Positions 7,591 to 16,554 are shown, counted from the stretch's first letter. The stretch: DNA of 34,124 bases from Bacillota bacterium (GCA_023409955.1 JAEYQQ010000135.1:1-34124); one strand, 5' to 3'. Notes: generated by a model not told the origin, from the sequence alone. A program made the numbers and translations.

Positions 7591-9771
7591 CTATTTCATC
7601 AACCGTGCCATGAGATGCAGCAGCGAGGAGTTCCAGTAGATGGCTACCTCGTTGGTGGCATAACTTTGCTCATTATCCACGTAGCATTTGGCCGGAGGCT
7701 TTCCAGAAAGCACTGCCTTGGCGTATGGGTCGTGAAGACCTGCGTTGGGGCCTCCGGAGAGCATGCCCGGCACCGTTTCCCCCGAAGCCTGGCTGGGCCG
7801 GTGGTGGGTGCTGACAGGAGACAGCGTGCCATGGCCTGTAATGTAGCAATAGCCCATGGGGTTTGCACCCATCAAGTAATACAGGTGCTGGTATGCTAAC
7901 CGGATGTATTCTTCCGCCTGTTCATTATCAATGGAGGCAGCCAGCAATAGAAGCAAGCCGTTGTTTGCAACGCTCATATTGCTTCCCCAGGGATATTCAA
8001 GCCCCAGGGTCATGCGGTAGCCATCTTTTTGGGATAAGGCATACAGGGCTTCAGCGCCATTTTCAACAATGGCCTTGACCGCATCAACTGTATTTTTATC
8101 AGCATCGGTTGCATGCAAATATGCCAGATGACCATACAACCCCATATCCTCCCATCCAAAACCGATGGGTGGATTTTTTGCAAGCAGTGCGATGATATAC
8201 CCTTCATATTCCTTGCTTCCCGTGGTCCGAAATAGCTCGCATGCGGCCCAGTAGCGTTCGTCGGTATCGTTTGCGTCGCCATATTCCCCGGTAACAATAC
8301 CATTGGGGTTATGGAAGCCTGTGCCGCCATCGGGGTTGTTCACAAGGTATACAAAGGCGTGTTCAGCGGCAGAAAGAAGTGTTTGGCTGTACGCAGGATC
8401 CATTTTTTCGTAAACCCGGGCGGCTAGGGCCATGACAGCGGCAAAGTCCCCGGTGGCAGTGGTGGAGATGGGACTTAAAATCAAGGGCTCCGTTTCATGC
8501 TCTGGCATGACTGTGCCGGGAAAAGCGGCGCAGGTGACCTTATGATAGGCCCCCCCTGTTTTCGCATCCTGCATTTTCAGCAGCCAATCAAGCTCATATC
8601 GCACTTCATCCAACACATCAGCAATGCCATTGCCGCTTTGCGGAATACCGGAATCCTCCCCAAACAAGGCGGGATTTGCTTCATATGCCAACAAAAGATC
8701 TGCAGCGGTTTTGGCAGCAGGGCTTACATAGCGGCCATAGTCCCCCGCGTCGTGCCTGCCGCCGGACACATCCTTTGTTTCATTGGTGCCATACACTGTG
8801 GCAAGGCCTGTATGGCAAGGCGCATGGGCAAAGGTACCTGCCAGTTCCTTAGGAAGCTCAACCCCGCAGCGCTGGTAGTAAAAGAATCGCTGTACATCAC
8901 GAAAGGCTGTGTCATATATGTTTTGACCAATGGCAAAGGCATGAGACACGGCATCTCCAGCATGGATTTGATACGTGCCCGGTGCAGATACAGCACTGAA
9001 ATCACCCGAAGCAACCACATCGCCGGAGGCTGGGTCATTCACTTCAATAGACTGCCTGCCTGTATATACTGTGTTTCCTTTTTCATCAACAACGGTAAAC
9101 AATTCACCCAAAGCACCATCCCGAAAGAAGGCTGTCTTCGGGGTATTTGGCTGATAACCTACTTGGTTGGCAAGAATTGCAGGAGCCTGCGTCGTTTGTC
9201 CAGCTTGTTCAATGTTTGTACCATCCAAAAAAATCACCTCCACATTATCGATGGTCAAGGTATGAGCCGCCATGTCCGCAGCACCTTCTGGCCTGCCGCT
9301 GTTAAAGCATAGCCGAGGGGCCGGATCACTTTGCATTTCCATGGTAAAATCAATCATCACACGGGTAGGCTGATTCGCCTTCAAGATTACATCCTCTATA
9401 CAATAGCCAATGTAGTCTCCGCCGTTTTTCTGTATCCTGGCCTGTACCTGTCTGTCTATGGAAGAGGTTACAGAAAAGGCAAAGCGGTAAACTCCCCCTT
9501 TTTGCAAGCCGAATCCATCATAATACAGCTGCACGGCATAATCCTTACTGCCAACACCATCAATTGCGATAACTCCCATGCCCTCTTTTACAGCAAAGGA
9601 TGCCGAGCCGCCGGATTCCATATAGAGTCCCCAGCCGGAAACACCGCTTGCAAAATCTCCATTTGCCAACAGGTTTTCACCCTGCCCGTGTGCAGCTAGT
9701 AAAGGAAATAGGGACACTACGCAAAGCGCAAAGAAAAGAATTGGATACATCCATTGCTTTTGAGTTGTCAC
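7591..9771 (-). CDS. Secreted GH9 endoglucanase with CBM4-type and Ig-like domains
   Basis: A 726-residue extracellular cellulase of the inverting GH9 family. A signal peptide spans residues 1-30 (hydrophobic core YPILFFALCVVSLFPLL, then AAHG). A CBM4/9-like carbohydrate-binding module (about 32-187) opens with NLLANGDFASGVSGW. An N-terminal Ig-like domain of GH9 cellulases (about 203-287) begins AILANQVGYQP. The catalytic alpha6/alpha6 barrel (about 292-725) has GGRHDAGDYGRYV (predicted catalytic Asp341 and Asp344), the THHRPS signature, and NEVAIYWNS with the proton donor Glu708. The GTG at 9771 is chosen because AGGGGG lies 8 nt upstream; an in-frame GTG three codons earlier overlaps that site. 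There is no dockerin, so it is a free enzyme rather than a cellulosomal subunit. It is monocistronic, with its own promoter and terminator. Confidence 0.94.
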   Translation of the reverse strand: MTTQKQWMYPILFFALCVVSLFPLLAAHGQGENLLANGDFASGVSGWGLYMESGGSASFAVKEGMGVIAIDGVGSKDYAVQLYYDGFGLQKGGVYRFAFSVTSSIDRQVQARIQKNGGDYIGYCIEDVILKANQPTRVMIDFTMEMQSDPAPRLCFNSGRPEGAADMAAHTLTIDNVEVIFLDGTNIEQAGQTTQAPAILANQVGYQPNTPKTAFFRDGALGELFTVVDEKGNTVYTGRQSIEVNDPASGDVVASGDFSAVSAPGTYQIHAGDAVSHAFAIGQNIYDTAFRDVQRFFYYQRCGVELPKELAGTFAHAPCHTGLATVYGTNETKDVSGGRHDAGDYGRYVSPAAKTAADLLLAYEANPALFGEDSGIPQSGNGIADVLDEVRYELDWLLKMQDAKTGGAYHKVTCAAFPGTVMPEHETEPLILSPISTTATGDFAAVMALAARVYEKMDPAYSQTLLSAAEHAFVYLVNNPDGGTGFHNPNGIVTGEYGDANDTDERYWAACELFRTTGSKEYEGYIIALLAKNPPIGFGWEDMGLYGHLAYLHATDADKNTVDAVKAIVENGAEALYALSQKDGYRMTLGLEYPWGSNMSVANNGLLLLLAASIDNEQAEEYIRLAYQHLYYLMGANPMGYCYITGHGTLSPVSTHHRPSQASGETVPGMLSGGPNAGLHDPYAKAVLSGKPPAKCYVDNEQSYATNEVAIYWNSSLLHLMARLMK

Positions 9772-9818
9772 ATACGTCACCCCCTATGGTCGATTGTGCA
9801 ATTGTGGTCATTTTTTCC

Positions 9819-9859
9819 ATTATACCAGCTTGGACATGCATACTTCAATCGTTTTCGAT
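9819..9859 (-). promoter_or_regulatory. Promoter of the GH9 gene with adjacent inverted repeat
   Basis: On the minus strand TTGAAG (9848-9843), an 18-nt spacer and a perfect TATAAT (9824-9819). An ATCG-TTTT-CGAT inverted repeat (9848-9859) abuts the -35 and may be a regulator site. The divergent HMA-SafE gene starts at 10023; the stretch between (about 9860-10022) holds no other feature I can support. Confidence 0.6.
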
Positions 9860-10022
9860 CCTTTCGTATATATAAAAAACATAATTTGTATATCATCTGC
9901 ACACAATCTCCACATACAATTGCTATCATCACTCATCATCAGCGGATGCTGTAGATGTCTTGAATGAGCAGTGTTGCATTGCTTTTATAGGCAGAAAACC
10001 CATCCGAAAAAGGAGTGACATC

Positions 10023-11531
10023 ATGTCACAACCTCAGTTGGTCAAGAAGATACCAATAGCAGGCATGACCTGTACCGGATGTGAAACGCGAATTGAAGGG
10101 GCACTCACGGCGCTACCGGGAGTAATACAAGCCCAGGCATCCGCAAAGGATGGGGTGGTATCGGTTACATATAACCCATCACTGGTGACACTAAAAAATA
10201 TGCAAAAGGTAATTGAAGACCAGGGGTACACCATTGGAGAGGCCAAAAAGCCCGAATCGCATCAGCCACCCGGTATTGCAAAAACCGCGGGCATCAGTGC
10301 GCTGGTGCTGGCTTTTTTTCTGCTGGGTTCTCGTTTTGGCTGGTTTCAGGTGTTTAACCTCTTTCCTGTGGCAAACAGCGAAACCAGCTTTGGCATGCTC
10401 TTTGTCATCGGCCTATTAACCTCCGTCCACTGCGTAGCCATGTGCGGAGGTATCAACCTGTCCCAATGCATTGGAGGCAACGGCCAGGGCCGTTTTTCCG
10501 GCCTGCTGCCCAGCCTCAAGTACAACCTAGGCCGGGTGATTTCGTATACCATCATCGGCGGCATCGTGGGAGCCATTGGCTCTGTGGTGCAATTTACCGG
10601 CACACTAAGGGGCATGGTTCAGATACTGGCCGGTGTGTTTATGGTGCTGATGGGGATCAGCTTATCCGGCCTTTTCCCTGCATTTTACAGGCTCACCCCC
10701 CATTTACCAAAGGCATTGGGCCGGAGAATTAACAAGGAAAAGCGTGAAAGCAACAGCCCACTGTATGTGGGGTTATTAAACGGCCTTATGCCTTGCGGTC
10801 CCTTGCAGGCTATGCAGTTGTATGCCCTGTCCACCGGCAGTGCTGTAAACGGCGCCATCTCCATGCTGCTGTTTAGCCTGGGCACCGTGCCTCTGATGTT
10901 TGCCCTTGGCGCTCTATCCTCCATCTTAAGCCGAAAATTTACCCACCATATGATGACTGCAGGTGCGGTACTGGTAGCTGTTATGGGCATATCCATGTTC
11001 CAGAGCGGTCTTGCCTTAAGCGGTGTTAACTTAGGTTCCGGTACCGCTCAAAGCCAGCCCCTGCAAACTGCCCCACAGCAGGTAGAAGCTACCAAGGCTT
11101 CTGTACAGGAAATCACCTCTGAGCTGTCCCGCTATGGCTATCCCGCCATTACGGTCAAGGCAGGCATACCAGTAAAGTGGACCATCAAAGCCGATAAAAA
11201 GAACTTGAATGGCTGCAACAACGCCATTGTAATACCGGAATACAATTTGCAAAAAGCTTTTGAAGTTGGCGATAACTTCATCGAATTTACACCCACCCAT
11301 ACAGGCACTTTTACCTATACCTGCTGGATGGGCATGATAAGGAGCACCATCACAGTAACAGAAGGGGATGCAATTGCATCCACCTCATCCACTGATGTTG
11401 AGCCTGCAACACAAGCCATTGTACCTGCTTTCAACCTTTGGGCTACCCCTGATCCCGATGCAATAACGGAATCCAATGCCAAGACAGATACGCAAGAACT
11501 TGTGCTGCAGTCCGGCGGCTGCTGCGACTAA
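10023..11531 (+). CDS. HMA domain - SafE/TauE-like membrane - cupredoxin fusion protein
   Basis: A 502-residue membrane protein with three parts. First is a heavy-metal-associated domain (about residues 7-72) with the GMTCTGC metal site (Cys17, Cys20). Then comes a SafE/TauE (UreH-like) membrane region (about 85-350) of roughly seven helices, with HCVAMCGG and MPCGPLQAMQL motifs. Last is a cupredoxin-like domain (about 374-446) with Cys398 in NGCNN and Cys434 in YTCWMGM, where Met436/Met438 are possible further ligands. The C-terminus ends GGCCD, a further thiol pair. The ATG at 10023 is chosen because AAAAAGGAGTG precedes it; the in-frame ATG at 9963 lacks a site. The arrangement suggests copper or another soft metal captured by the HMA domain, moved across the membrane and held by the cupredoxin. 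The membrane family is often annotated as a sulfite exporter, which is not supported here. Metal identity is an inference. Confidence 0.88.
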   Translation: MSQPQLVKKIPIAGMTCTGCETRIEGALTALPGVIQAQASAKDGVVSVTYNPSLVTLKNMQKVIEDQGYTIGEAKKPESHQPPGIAKTAGISALVLAFFLLGSRFGWFQVFNLFPVANSETSFGMLFVIGLLTSVHCVAMCGGINLSQCIGGNGQGRFSGLLPSLKYNLGRVISYTIIGGIVGAIGSVVQFTGTLRGMVQILAGVFMVLMGISLSGLFPAFYRLTPHLPKALGRRINKEKRESNSPLYVGLLNGLMPCGPLQAMQLYALSTGSAVNGAISMLLFSLGTVPLMFALGALSSILSRKFTHHMMTAGAVLVAVMGISMFQSGLALSGVNLGSGTAQSQPLQTAPQQVEATKASVQEITSELSRYGYPAITVKAGIPVKWTIKADKKNLNGCNNAIVIPEYNLQKAFEVGDNFIEFTPTHTGTFTYTCWMGMIRSTITVTEGDAIASTSSTDVEPATQAIVPAFNLWATPDPDAITESNAKTDTQELVLQSGGCCD

Positions 11532-11550
11532 TATTTCTGACATAAGATAA

Positions 11551-11586
11551 GCGACCCCCTGCCAAAGCCATTGAGCAGGGGATCGC
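11551..11586. terminator. Terminator between convergent genes
   Basis: A 12-position stem with one mismatch: GCGACCCCCTGC (11551-11562) with GCAGGGGATCGC (11575-11586), 12-nt loop. It lies between the convergent HMA-SafE gene and the clostripain gene and can serve both. Confidence 0.7.
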
Positions 11587-11607
11587 TGTATTTACTTTCG
11601 ACGGCTG

Positions 11608-13524
11608 TTACAAGCTCAGTTCCACAAAGTCCGAAAACTGATAATCCCCAAAGACATCGTTCAGGCAATAGGCATACTGATAAGTACCCGGCTCCACCGG
11701 CTCATAGCCAAAGGCCACCTGGCCATCCGCTCCCACGATGATTACATCGCCTTCAAAGGATTCGTTCTGCACATCGCCGTCTTCATGATAGATCAAAAGT
11801 TCATACAAGGGCACGATTACATCCCCTGACTGCAAGGTCTTGTACCCCTTTGCTGGGTTGCCGTTGTCATCATAGCCCTGAGAATAGCCCACCACAAGCC
11901 CGTAAGGATGATCTTCCGTAAACACCACCAGCAGGTATTGCTCCGTTCCGTTTACATTGGCAGGGATGATTGACCTGATGTAATGCTCTGTCACAATCTG
12001 GTCCGTCATGCTTACCATCTGTCCTTCAAGGGTAGGCCAGGTACCGTCAAACAACCCGCAAACAATGCCGGTATCCCAGTCCACTGTCACATCTTGCACA
12101 TAGCCCAAGTCCACATAGGCCTGAACGTCATCATCACTGACATCCAGCATCAACGTGGCTTCCACATAGCTTAGGTAGGTCATCTCATCCTGCGTTAGCT
12201 GTAGGGTATACACATTGTCATATTCCCCGCTATCCTCCCAGCCATCCTCCGTTTCAAACAGAGATTCAAACCAGCCGATGATCCCTGAATCCGCCTGCTC
12301 ACGCAAGCCGTTCATCTGCGTGCTTGCAAACTGGTAGTCTCCGCCATTGAGCATATCCACATAGCTGTTGATAAAGCCCGAATAGGTTTCCATCATCCCA
12401 TATGGATCGTACTCCTGCATATACTCAGGTGCCTCCTGCCGGGTGCCATAGGGCATGAGAATTGTCATGCCCGATACTTCTCCAACACTTTGGGAATACC
12501 GGCTGTACACCACCGCATCGGTAACAGCAGCTGCAACCGCCTGGGACTGCTGTGGTGCCATATTTTCATAACCCTTGGCAAACGTATGCATATCAATCAT
12601 ATCGCTGCCCGAATCATGAAAGGACCCCATATCCCGCATACCGGAACGTACCCGGGAGATGGCTGGGAACTGACCCTTTTCCATCTCTTCGCCCAGAGCC
12701 CCTGCCAGGGCTTTCACCGCTTCCTGTACCGGCGCAAGCATATCAAGGTCTATCATGGACAGTGTTACATAATCGTTGGGGTCTGCTTCAAGGGACTTAT
12801 CCACCATAGAATCGATAATCAGACTGCCCAAGGTTACGCTGTCAATAGCAGGGTCATTGGCCAGCGCCGACAGCCAGGCATCATAGGCCCAACCGGTGCC
12901 TGGTTCCAGTTCCTCGCTGGCAATCATGTATTTGGCATAATCCGCCGCATAGCTGGCCATTTCAAAGGTAGCCATCAAGCAGGCGTCAAAGCCAATAAAG
13001 TCCAGCATATGACCATTCAGGCCATTTTCAAGGGCATCCCGTATTTCTGCTATGGACAGGGAATCCCCCGTAATTTCATCATAGCATACGCCACCGGTAG
13101 AACCTGCACCGTGATCCCAAAGGATGAGGCTGTAGCGGTCGGCCGGAAAGTTATCCATGCTGAAGGCTATAAAATCCTCCAGGGTTTGACCATCACCCAT
13201 GTTCAGCTGGCCAAGGTCCACATCCAGCTCATACACATCATCACTAACCAAAAATCGCTGGGACCTGCTTGCATCAAACACATCAGGAAAGGCCCATTGA
13301 TGCGTTCCGCCAGTCTGTATCACCACGTTCACAGGACCCTCATTTACAAGGCCTGCATCAAGCATCTCCAAAATATCTGCTGTTGCAGCATTGCTCTGCG
13401 TCTCAAGGTCTGTGCCACACAGATAAATCATTACAGTATAGGTATCCTGTGCCTGGGCGGTTGCAATGGGCATAAACACCACGGCTGTAAAAATGATAGC
13501 CACCAGGATGCATAGCTTTTTCAT
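11608..13524 (-). CDS. Secreted clostripain-family cysteine protease (C11)
   Basis: A 638-residue extracellular peptidase of family C11 (clan CD, caspase-like fold), whose members cleave after Arg or Lys. A signal peptide spans about residues 1-25 (KKLCILVAIIFTAVVFMP, then ATAQA). The catalytic domain begins at TVMIYLCGTDLE (about 30). The catalytic dyad is predicted as His138 in LILWDHGAGS and Cys182 in GFDACLMAT, both in canonical context. The domain runs to about residue 400; the last 200 residues form a C-terminal region seen in larger C11 proteins. There is no LPXTG anchor or membrane helix at the C-terminus, so it is released. The ATG is preceded by GGAGGGGATG. A TTGACA at 13620-13615 may be its -35, but the matching -10 is poor. 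Probable role: extracellular protein breakdown. Confidence 0.92.
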   Translation of the reverse strand: MKKLCILVAIIFTAVVFMPIATAQAQDTYTVMIYLCGTDLETQSNAATADILEMLDAGLVNEGPVNVVIQTGGTHQWAFPDVFDASRSQRFLVSDDVYELDVDLGQLNMGDGQTLEDFIAFSMDNFPADRYSLILWDHGAGSTGGVCYDEITGDSLSIAEIRDALENGLNGHMLDFIGFDACLMATFEMASYAADYAKYMIASEELEPGTGWAYDAWLSALANDPAIDSVTLGSLIIDSMVDKSLEADPNDYVTLSMIDLDMLAPVQEAVKALAGALGEEMEKGQFPAISRVRSGMRDMGSFHDSGSDMIDMHTFAKGYENMAPQQSQAVAAAVTDAVVYSRYSQSVGEVSGMTILMPYGTRQEAPEYMQEYDPYGMMETYSGFINSYVDMLNGGDYQFASTQMNGLREQADSGIIGWFESLFETEDGWEDSGEYDNVYTLQLTQDEMTYLSYVEATLMLDVSDDDVQAYVDLGYVQDVTVDWDTGIVCGLFDGTWPTLEGQMVSMTDQIVTEHYIRSIIPANVNGTEQYLLVVFTEDHPYGLVVGYSQGYDDNGNPAKGYKTLQSGDVIVPLYELLIYHEDGDVQNESFEGDVIIVGADGQVAFGYEPVEPGTYQYAYCLNDVFGDYQFSDFVELSL

Positions 13525-13729
13525 AAAGGTTCATCCCCTCCATTGATCATTTGTTTATTCATAGACCGCCTTATTGAAACAAGTATCGTATATCGTTTTT
13601 TCCTGGGCATCATCTGTCAAGGCCAACCCACTGGATGTAAAACGTAAAGTAGGATTTTCGTATGGCGATGAAGAATTGGCCTTATGATCACGTTGTATCA
13701 ATATACCAACTCATAAAGGAGGCTGCTTT

Positions 13730-14242
13730 ATGCAGAAAGCACGTTATTGGATACTGGCCATTATGCTGCTGATGCCTTTCATTCCAGCATTTTCTGAAAC
13801 CGTATCTTCCAGCGCTCCTGTACCTTCCGCCAGCGTATACGGCACCTATGCCTTTGTTAAACAGCTGTATATAAACCCTCTAAGCTCCTTTTTTGCTCCG
13901 GATGGTTTTCAGGAACAGTATGAACTTGGAGAAAGCTCCTTTGCCATAATCGACAGCACCGGTGTAAAAAAAAGCCTTGAAATGTCCATTGTGCAAACCG
14001 ATATGGATGAAAAAGAATATCAAAGCAGCTTTATGCCGGAAAGCATTGACGCACCTGACATAACGGACTACAAAAATCGAATACAGTATACCTTGACCAA
14101 TTTATCAGATGGTATTGAGTATCGGCTGCTCCAGCTGGATGATGAAACCTGGTTGATAAAAATGCACACAGATACTGTCAACGTACTGAAAACTAAGTAC
14201 ATTTGGAGCATTTATCGAATTGTTAAAGTGAATGAGCAATAA
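13730..14242 (+). CDS. Small secreted protein of unknown function
   Basis: A 170-residue protein I do not recognise. The N-terminus is a clear signal peptide (WILAIMLLMPFIPAFS, predicted cleavage near residue 22-24), and no lipobox cysteine is present. The mature part has no cysteine and no further membrane helix; it is acidic to neutral, with a probable beta-rich C-terminal half (YTLTNLSDGIEYRLLQLDDETWLIKM). AAAGGAGG lies 7 nt before the ATG, so translation is likely efficient. It is divergent from the clostripain gene across 205 bp and ends at a strong terminator, so it is monocistronic. Divergence from a secreted protease leaves open an inhibitor or chaperone role, but nothing in the sequence shows it. 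Confidence 0.75.
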   Translation: MQKARYWILAIMLLMPFIPAFSETVSSSAPVPSASVYGTYAFVKQLYINPLSSFFAPDGFQEQYELGESSFAIIDSTGVKKSLEMSIVQTDMDEKEYQSSFMPESIDAPDITDYKNRIQYTLTNLSDGIEYRLLQLDDETWLIKMHTDTVNVLKTKYIWSIYRIVKVNEQ

Positions 14243-14264
14243 GGGTACAATGATCGCAGCATAA

Positions 14265-14308
14265 CAAAACGGGAGGACTGGCATTGTATAGGCCCTCCTC
14301 CCGTTTTG
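14265..14308. terminator. Strong bidirectional terminator
   Basis: A perfect 13-bp stem: CAAAACGGGAGGA (14265-14277) with TCCTCCCGTTTTG (14296-14308), 18-nt loop. The A-run on one side and T-run on the other make it work in both directions, for the small secreted protein gene and the convergent ABC-F gene. Confidence 0.85.
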
Positions 14309-14353
14309 ATATGGATATCAGTGACATAGCGTGAACATGTTTACCAAAAAAGC

Positions 14354-15967
14354 TTATTTGCCTGCTTTTTCTGCCGCCATCCTGTCCAGGTATTCCAGAT
14401 AATCATCATAACTTTCCCTGCGGTCAATGATGCCACCGGGAATGATCTCGATGACCCGGTTGGCCACTGTCTGCATGATTTGATGGTCACGGGATGTAAA
14501 GAGCATGGTGCCCTTAAACTCCACCATACCCTCATTCAGGGCTGTAATGGACTCCAGGTCCAGGTGGTTGGTGGGTTCATCCATAATCAGCACGTTGGCA
14601 CCCAGCACCATCATCTTGGCTAGCATACAGCGTACACGCTCGCCGCCGGAGAGGACTTTTGCTTGCTTGAGTGCCTCTTCGCCGGAGAAGAGCATCCGGC
14701 CCAGCCAGCCACGGATGGTAACTTCATGCTTGTCATCGGAAAACTCCCGAAGCCAGTCCACCAGGGAATATTCCACACCGCTGAAATATTCGGTGTTATC
14801 GGCGGGAAAATAGGCACGGCTAGTGGTTACACCCCACTTAAGCTCTCCTTCGTCAGGCTCAAGCTCCCCCATCAAAATTTGAAACAAGGTGGTGCGGGCC
14901 AGCTCATCCTTGCCAGCAAAAGCGATCTTGTCGCCGGGCATGACCAAAAAGCTTACATTATCCAGCACCTTGCGGCCGCCTACGGTTTTGCTGATGCCCT
15001 TGACCGTCAGCACATCATTTCCCACCTGACGATTTTGGTCAAAGTGGATGAAAGGATACCGGCGGGAAGAGGGCACAAAGTTTTCCATCTGCAAGTTGTC
15101 CAGCAGCTTTTTACGGGAGGTAGCCTGCCGGGATTTGGAGGCGTTGGCGCTGAATCGGCGAATGAACTCCTCCAGTTCTTTGGCCTTTTCCTCGTTCCGT
15201 TTACGCTGGTCCCTGGCCTGACGGGCCGCCAGCTGGGTGTATTCATACCAGAAATCGTAGTTGCCCACATACATCTGGATCTTGCCAAAGTCGATATCCA
15301 CGATGTGGGTGCAGACATGGTTCAGAAAATGACGGTCATGGGATACCACGATCACTGTATTGGGAAAATCCATCAAGAAGTCTTCCAGCCACTTGATGGC
15401 GTGCAAGTCCAGGTTGTTGGTTGGTTCGTCCATCAGCAGGATGTCCGGGGTGGCAAACAACGCCTGAGCAAGCAGCACCTTCACTTTATAAGGGCCGTCC
15501 AGCTCCGCCATTTTCATTTGGTGGTATTCTCCGGTGATACCAAGGCCGTTGAGCATCATCTCCGCGTTGGGTTCGGCATTCCAGCCATCCAACTCAGCAA
15601 ATTCCCCCTCCAGCTCGGCAAGCTTTAGGCCGTCCTCATCATTAAAGTCAGCCTTGCTATACAGCATTTCCTTTTCCATCATGATGTCGTGAAGCCTTTT
15701 GTGGCCCATGAGCACAGTTTCAATAACCGTATGTTCATCAAAGGCAAAGTGGTCCTGCCGTAAAACCGCAATGCGCTCGCCGGGCTTTACACTGACTTCA
15801 CCCCGGCTGGGTTCCAGTTCCCCGGAGAGTATTTTTAAAAACGTGGACTTGCCCGTGCCGTTGGCGCCTATTAAGCCATAACAGTTTCCGGCAGTAAACT
15901 GCACGCTGACATCCTTAAATAATTCCCGTCCACCATATTGAAGCGATATACCCTGTGCGCTGATCAT
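14354..15967 (-). CDS. ABC-F family ATPase (YbiT/YkpA-like)
   Basis: A 537-residue protein with two ATP-binding cassettes and no membrane segments, so a ribosome-associated ABC-F translation factor rather than a transporter. NBD1 (about 1-250) has Walker A GANGTGKST, signature region ELDGPYKVKVLL, Walker B ILLMDEPTNNLD and VSHDRHF. The linker (about 250-320) is rich in Arg/Lys, as expected of the P-site tRNA-interacting motif. NBD2 (about 325-520) has signature LSGGERVR and Walker B VLIMDEPTNHLD, but its Walker A reads GKDELARTT and lacks the GxxGxGK pattern. The ATG at 15967 matches the conserved family start; the 48-nt in-frame extension overlaps the promoter. There is no ARE-specific extension, so a housekeeping or stress role is more likely than antibiotic resistance. 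Confidence 0.9.
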   Translation of the reverse strand: MISAQGISLQYGGRELFKDVSVQFTAGNCYGLIGANGTGKSTFLKILSGELEPSRGEVSVKPGERIAVLRQDHFAFDEHTVIETVLMGHKRLHDIMMEKEMLYSKADFNDEDGLKLAELEGEFAELDGWNAEPNAEMMLNGLGITGEYHQMKMAELDGPYKVKVLLAQALFATPDILLMDEPTNNLDLHAIKWLEDFLMDFPNTVIVVSHDRHFLNHVCTHIVDIDFGKIQMYVGNYDFWYEYTQLAARQARDQRKRNEEKAKELEEFIRRFSANASKSRQATSRKKLLDNLQMENFVPSSRRYPFIHFDQNRQVGNDVLTVKGISKTVGGRKVLDNVSFLVMPGDKIAFAGKDELARTTLFQILMGELEPDEGELKWGVTTSRAYFPADNTEYFSGVEYSLVDWLREFSDDKHEVTIRGWLGRMLFSGEEALKQAKVLSGGERVRCMLAKMMVLGANVLIMDEPTNHLDLESITALNEGMVEFKGTMLFTSRDHQIMQTVANRVIEIIPGGIIDRRESYDDYLEYLDRMAAEKAGK

Positions 15968-16003
15968 ATTTAACCAAAATCCCCTCTTGATAGTAACCTT
16001 TTT

Positions 16004-16012
16004 ATTATACCA
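16004..16012 (-). promoter_or_regulatory. Extended -10 promoter of the ABC-F gene
   Basis: On the minus strand TGGTATAAT (16012-16004) is an extended -10 (TGN-TATAAT) with no good -35. It begins directly after the T-run of the preceding terminator. The start site near 15998 gives a leader of about 30 nt. Confidence 0.6.
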
Positions 16013-16013
16013 C

Positions 16014-16039
16014 AAAAAAGGCGCTTTGGGTACTGCGCC
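16014..16039 (-). terminator. Terminator upstream of the ABC-F gene
   Basis: On the minus strand GGCGC (16039-16035), a 10-nt loop, GCGCC (16024-16020) and TTTTTT (16019-16014). It ends transcripts from the small DUF7662-like gene. Because it lies between that gene and the ABC-F start, it could also act as an attenuator on read-through RNA. Confidence 0.65.
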
Positions 16040-16193
16040 GGGGGAATGATTTATAGTAAATTGCGGGAATCCCCTTGTTTACAAAACATCCATCGTCCAG
16101 CAAAGCAAATAGACAGGTGATTTAGTTCTGCTAAAAAGGTATGCTAAAGACTATTCCATGACACTAATCGTATGAACCTTACCGTGTGAACGT

Positions 16194-16400
16194 TTAAACC
16201 AACTTTTCGAACGCCACCGTCTTTTCTTTTAAAGATATTTTCCCAACCTTGTACCCGTACTGTGTCAATTCCGTTTTGTAATTCAAAAACGAATGGTCGA
16301 TTTCAAGCCCTGCAATACGATGGATATCCTCAAAGGTCAGCTTCAAGGACAGTCTCCCGTCCTTTTGCAGGTAATCCCACAGCGCATTGTACTTGCTCAT
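16194..16400 (-). CDS. Small DUF7662-like protein
   Basis: A 68-residue cytosolic protein. The pattern KYNALWDYLQ...LTFEDIHRIAGLEIDHSFLNY resembles the DUF7662 domain, in which an N-terminal (Y)xxLxxYL is followed by LTFxEIExIxG. No function is established for that family. Three in-frame ATGs are clustered; the third (16400) has GAAAGG 9 nt upstream, while the first overlaps the site. The stretch 16016-16193 between it and the ABC-F gene holds only a terminator. It may be an independent transcription unit; I do not see a convincing promoter. Confidence 0.6.
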   Translation of the reverse strand: MSKYNALWDYLQKDGRLSLKLTFEDIHRIAGLEIDHSFLNYKTELTQYGYKVGKISLKEKTVAFEKLV

Positions 16401-16554
16401 TGCCATCATCCTTTCGTTAATGCGTTTTCCCGTTCCAGCTTATAGTAGCGTAAAACATAAAACGTATTCACGCAACTGCACAGGTGGCGACAGTGAAGGT
16501 GTGACATAATGGTTCATCGGTAGCTTTGGTCAAAGTGTAATTACCAAACTAGAA

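Noticed and set aside
8497..9312. A 271-codon open frame antisense to the GH9 gene
   Set aside because: It lies wholly inside the GH9 domains and shows no start signal or domain of its own.
10023..11531. Sulfite exporter annotation
   Set aside because: The membrane family name comes from distant members; the metal-binding domains at both ends point elsewhere.
12490..13515. A 341-codon open frame antisense to the clostripain gene
   Set aside because: The clostripain frame has a signal peptide, catalytic dyad and ribosome binding site; the antisense frame has none and is low-complexity in a way typical of shadow frames.
14663..15628. A 321-codon open frame antisense to the ABC-F gene
   Set aside because: The opposite strand carries clear ABC-F motifs throughout; the antisense frame has no recognisable domain or ribosome binding site.
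16495..16554. Terminator after the c-di-GMP enzyme gene
   Set aside because: A small TTTGGT/ACCAAA stem is present near the stop, but it is short and lacks a T-run, so I do not call it.
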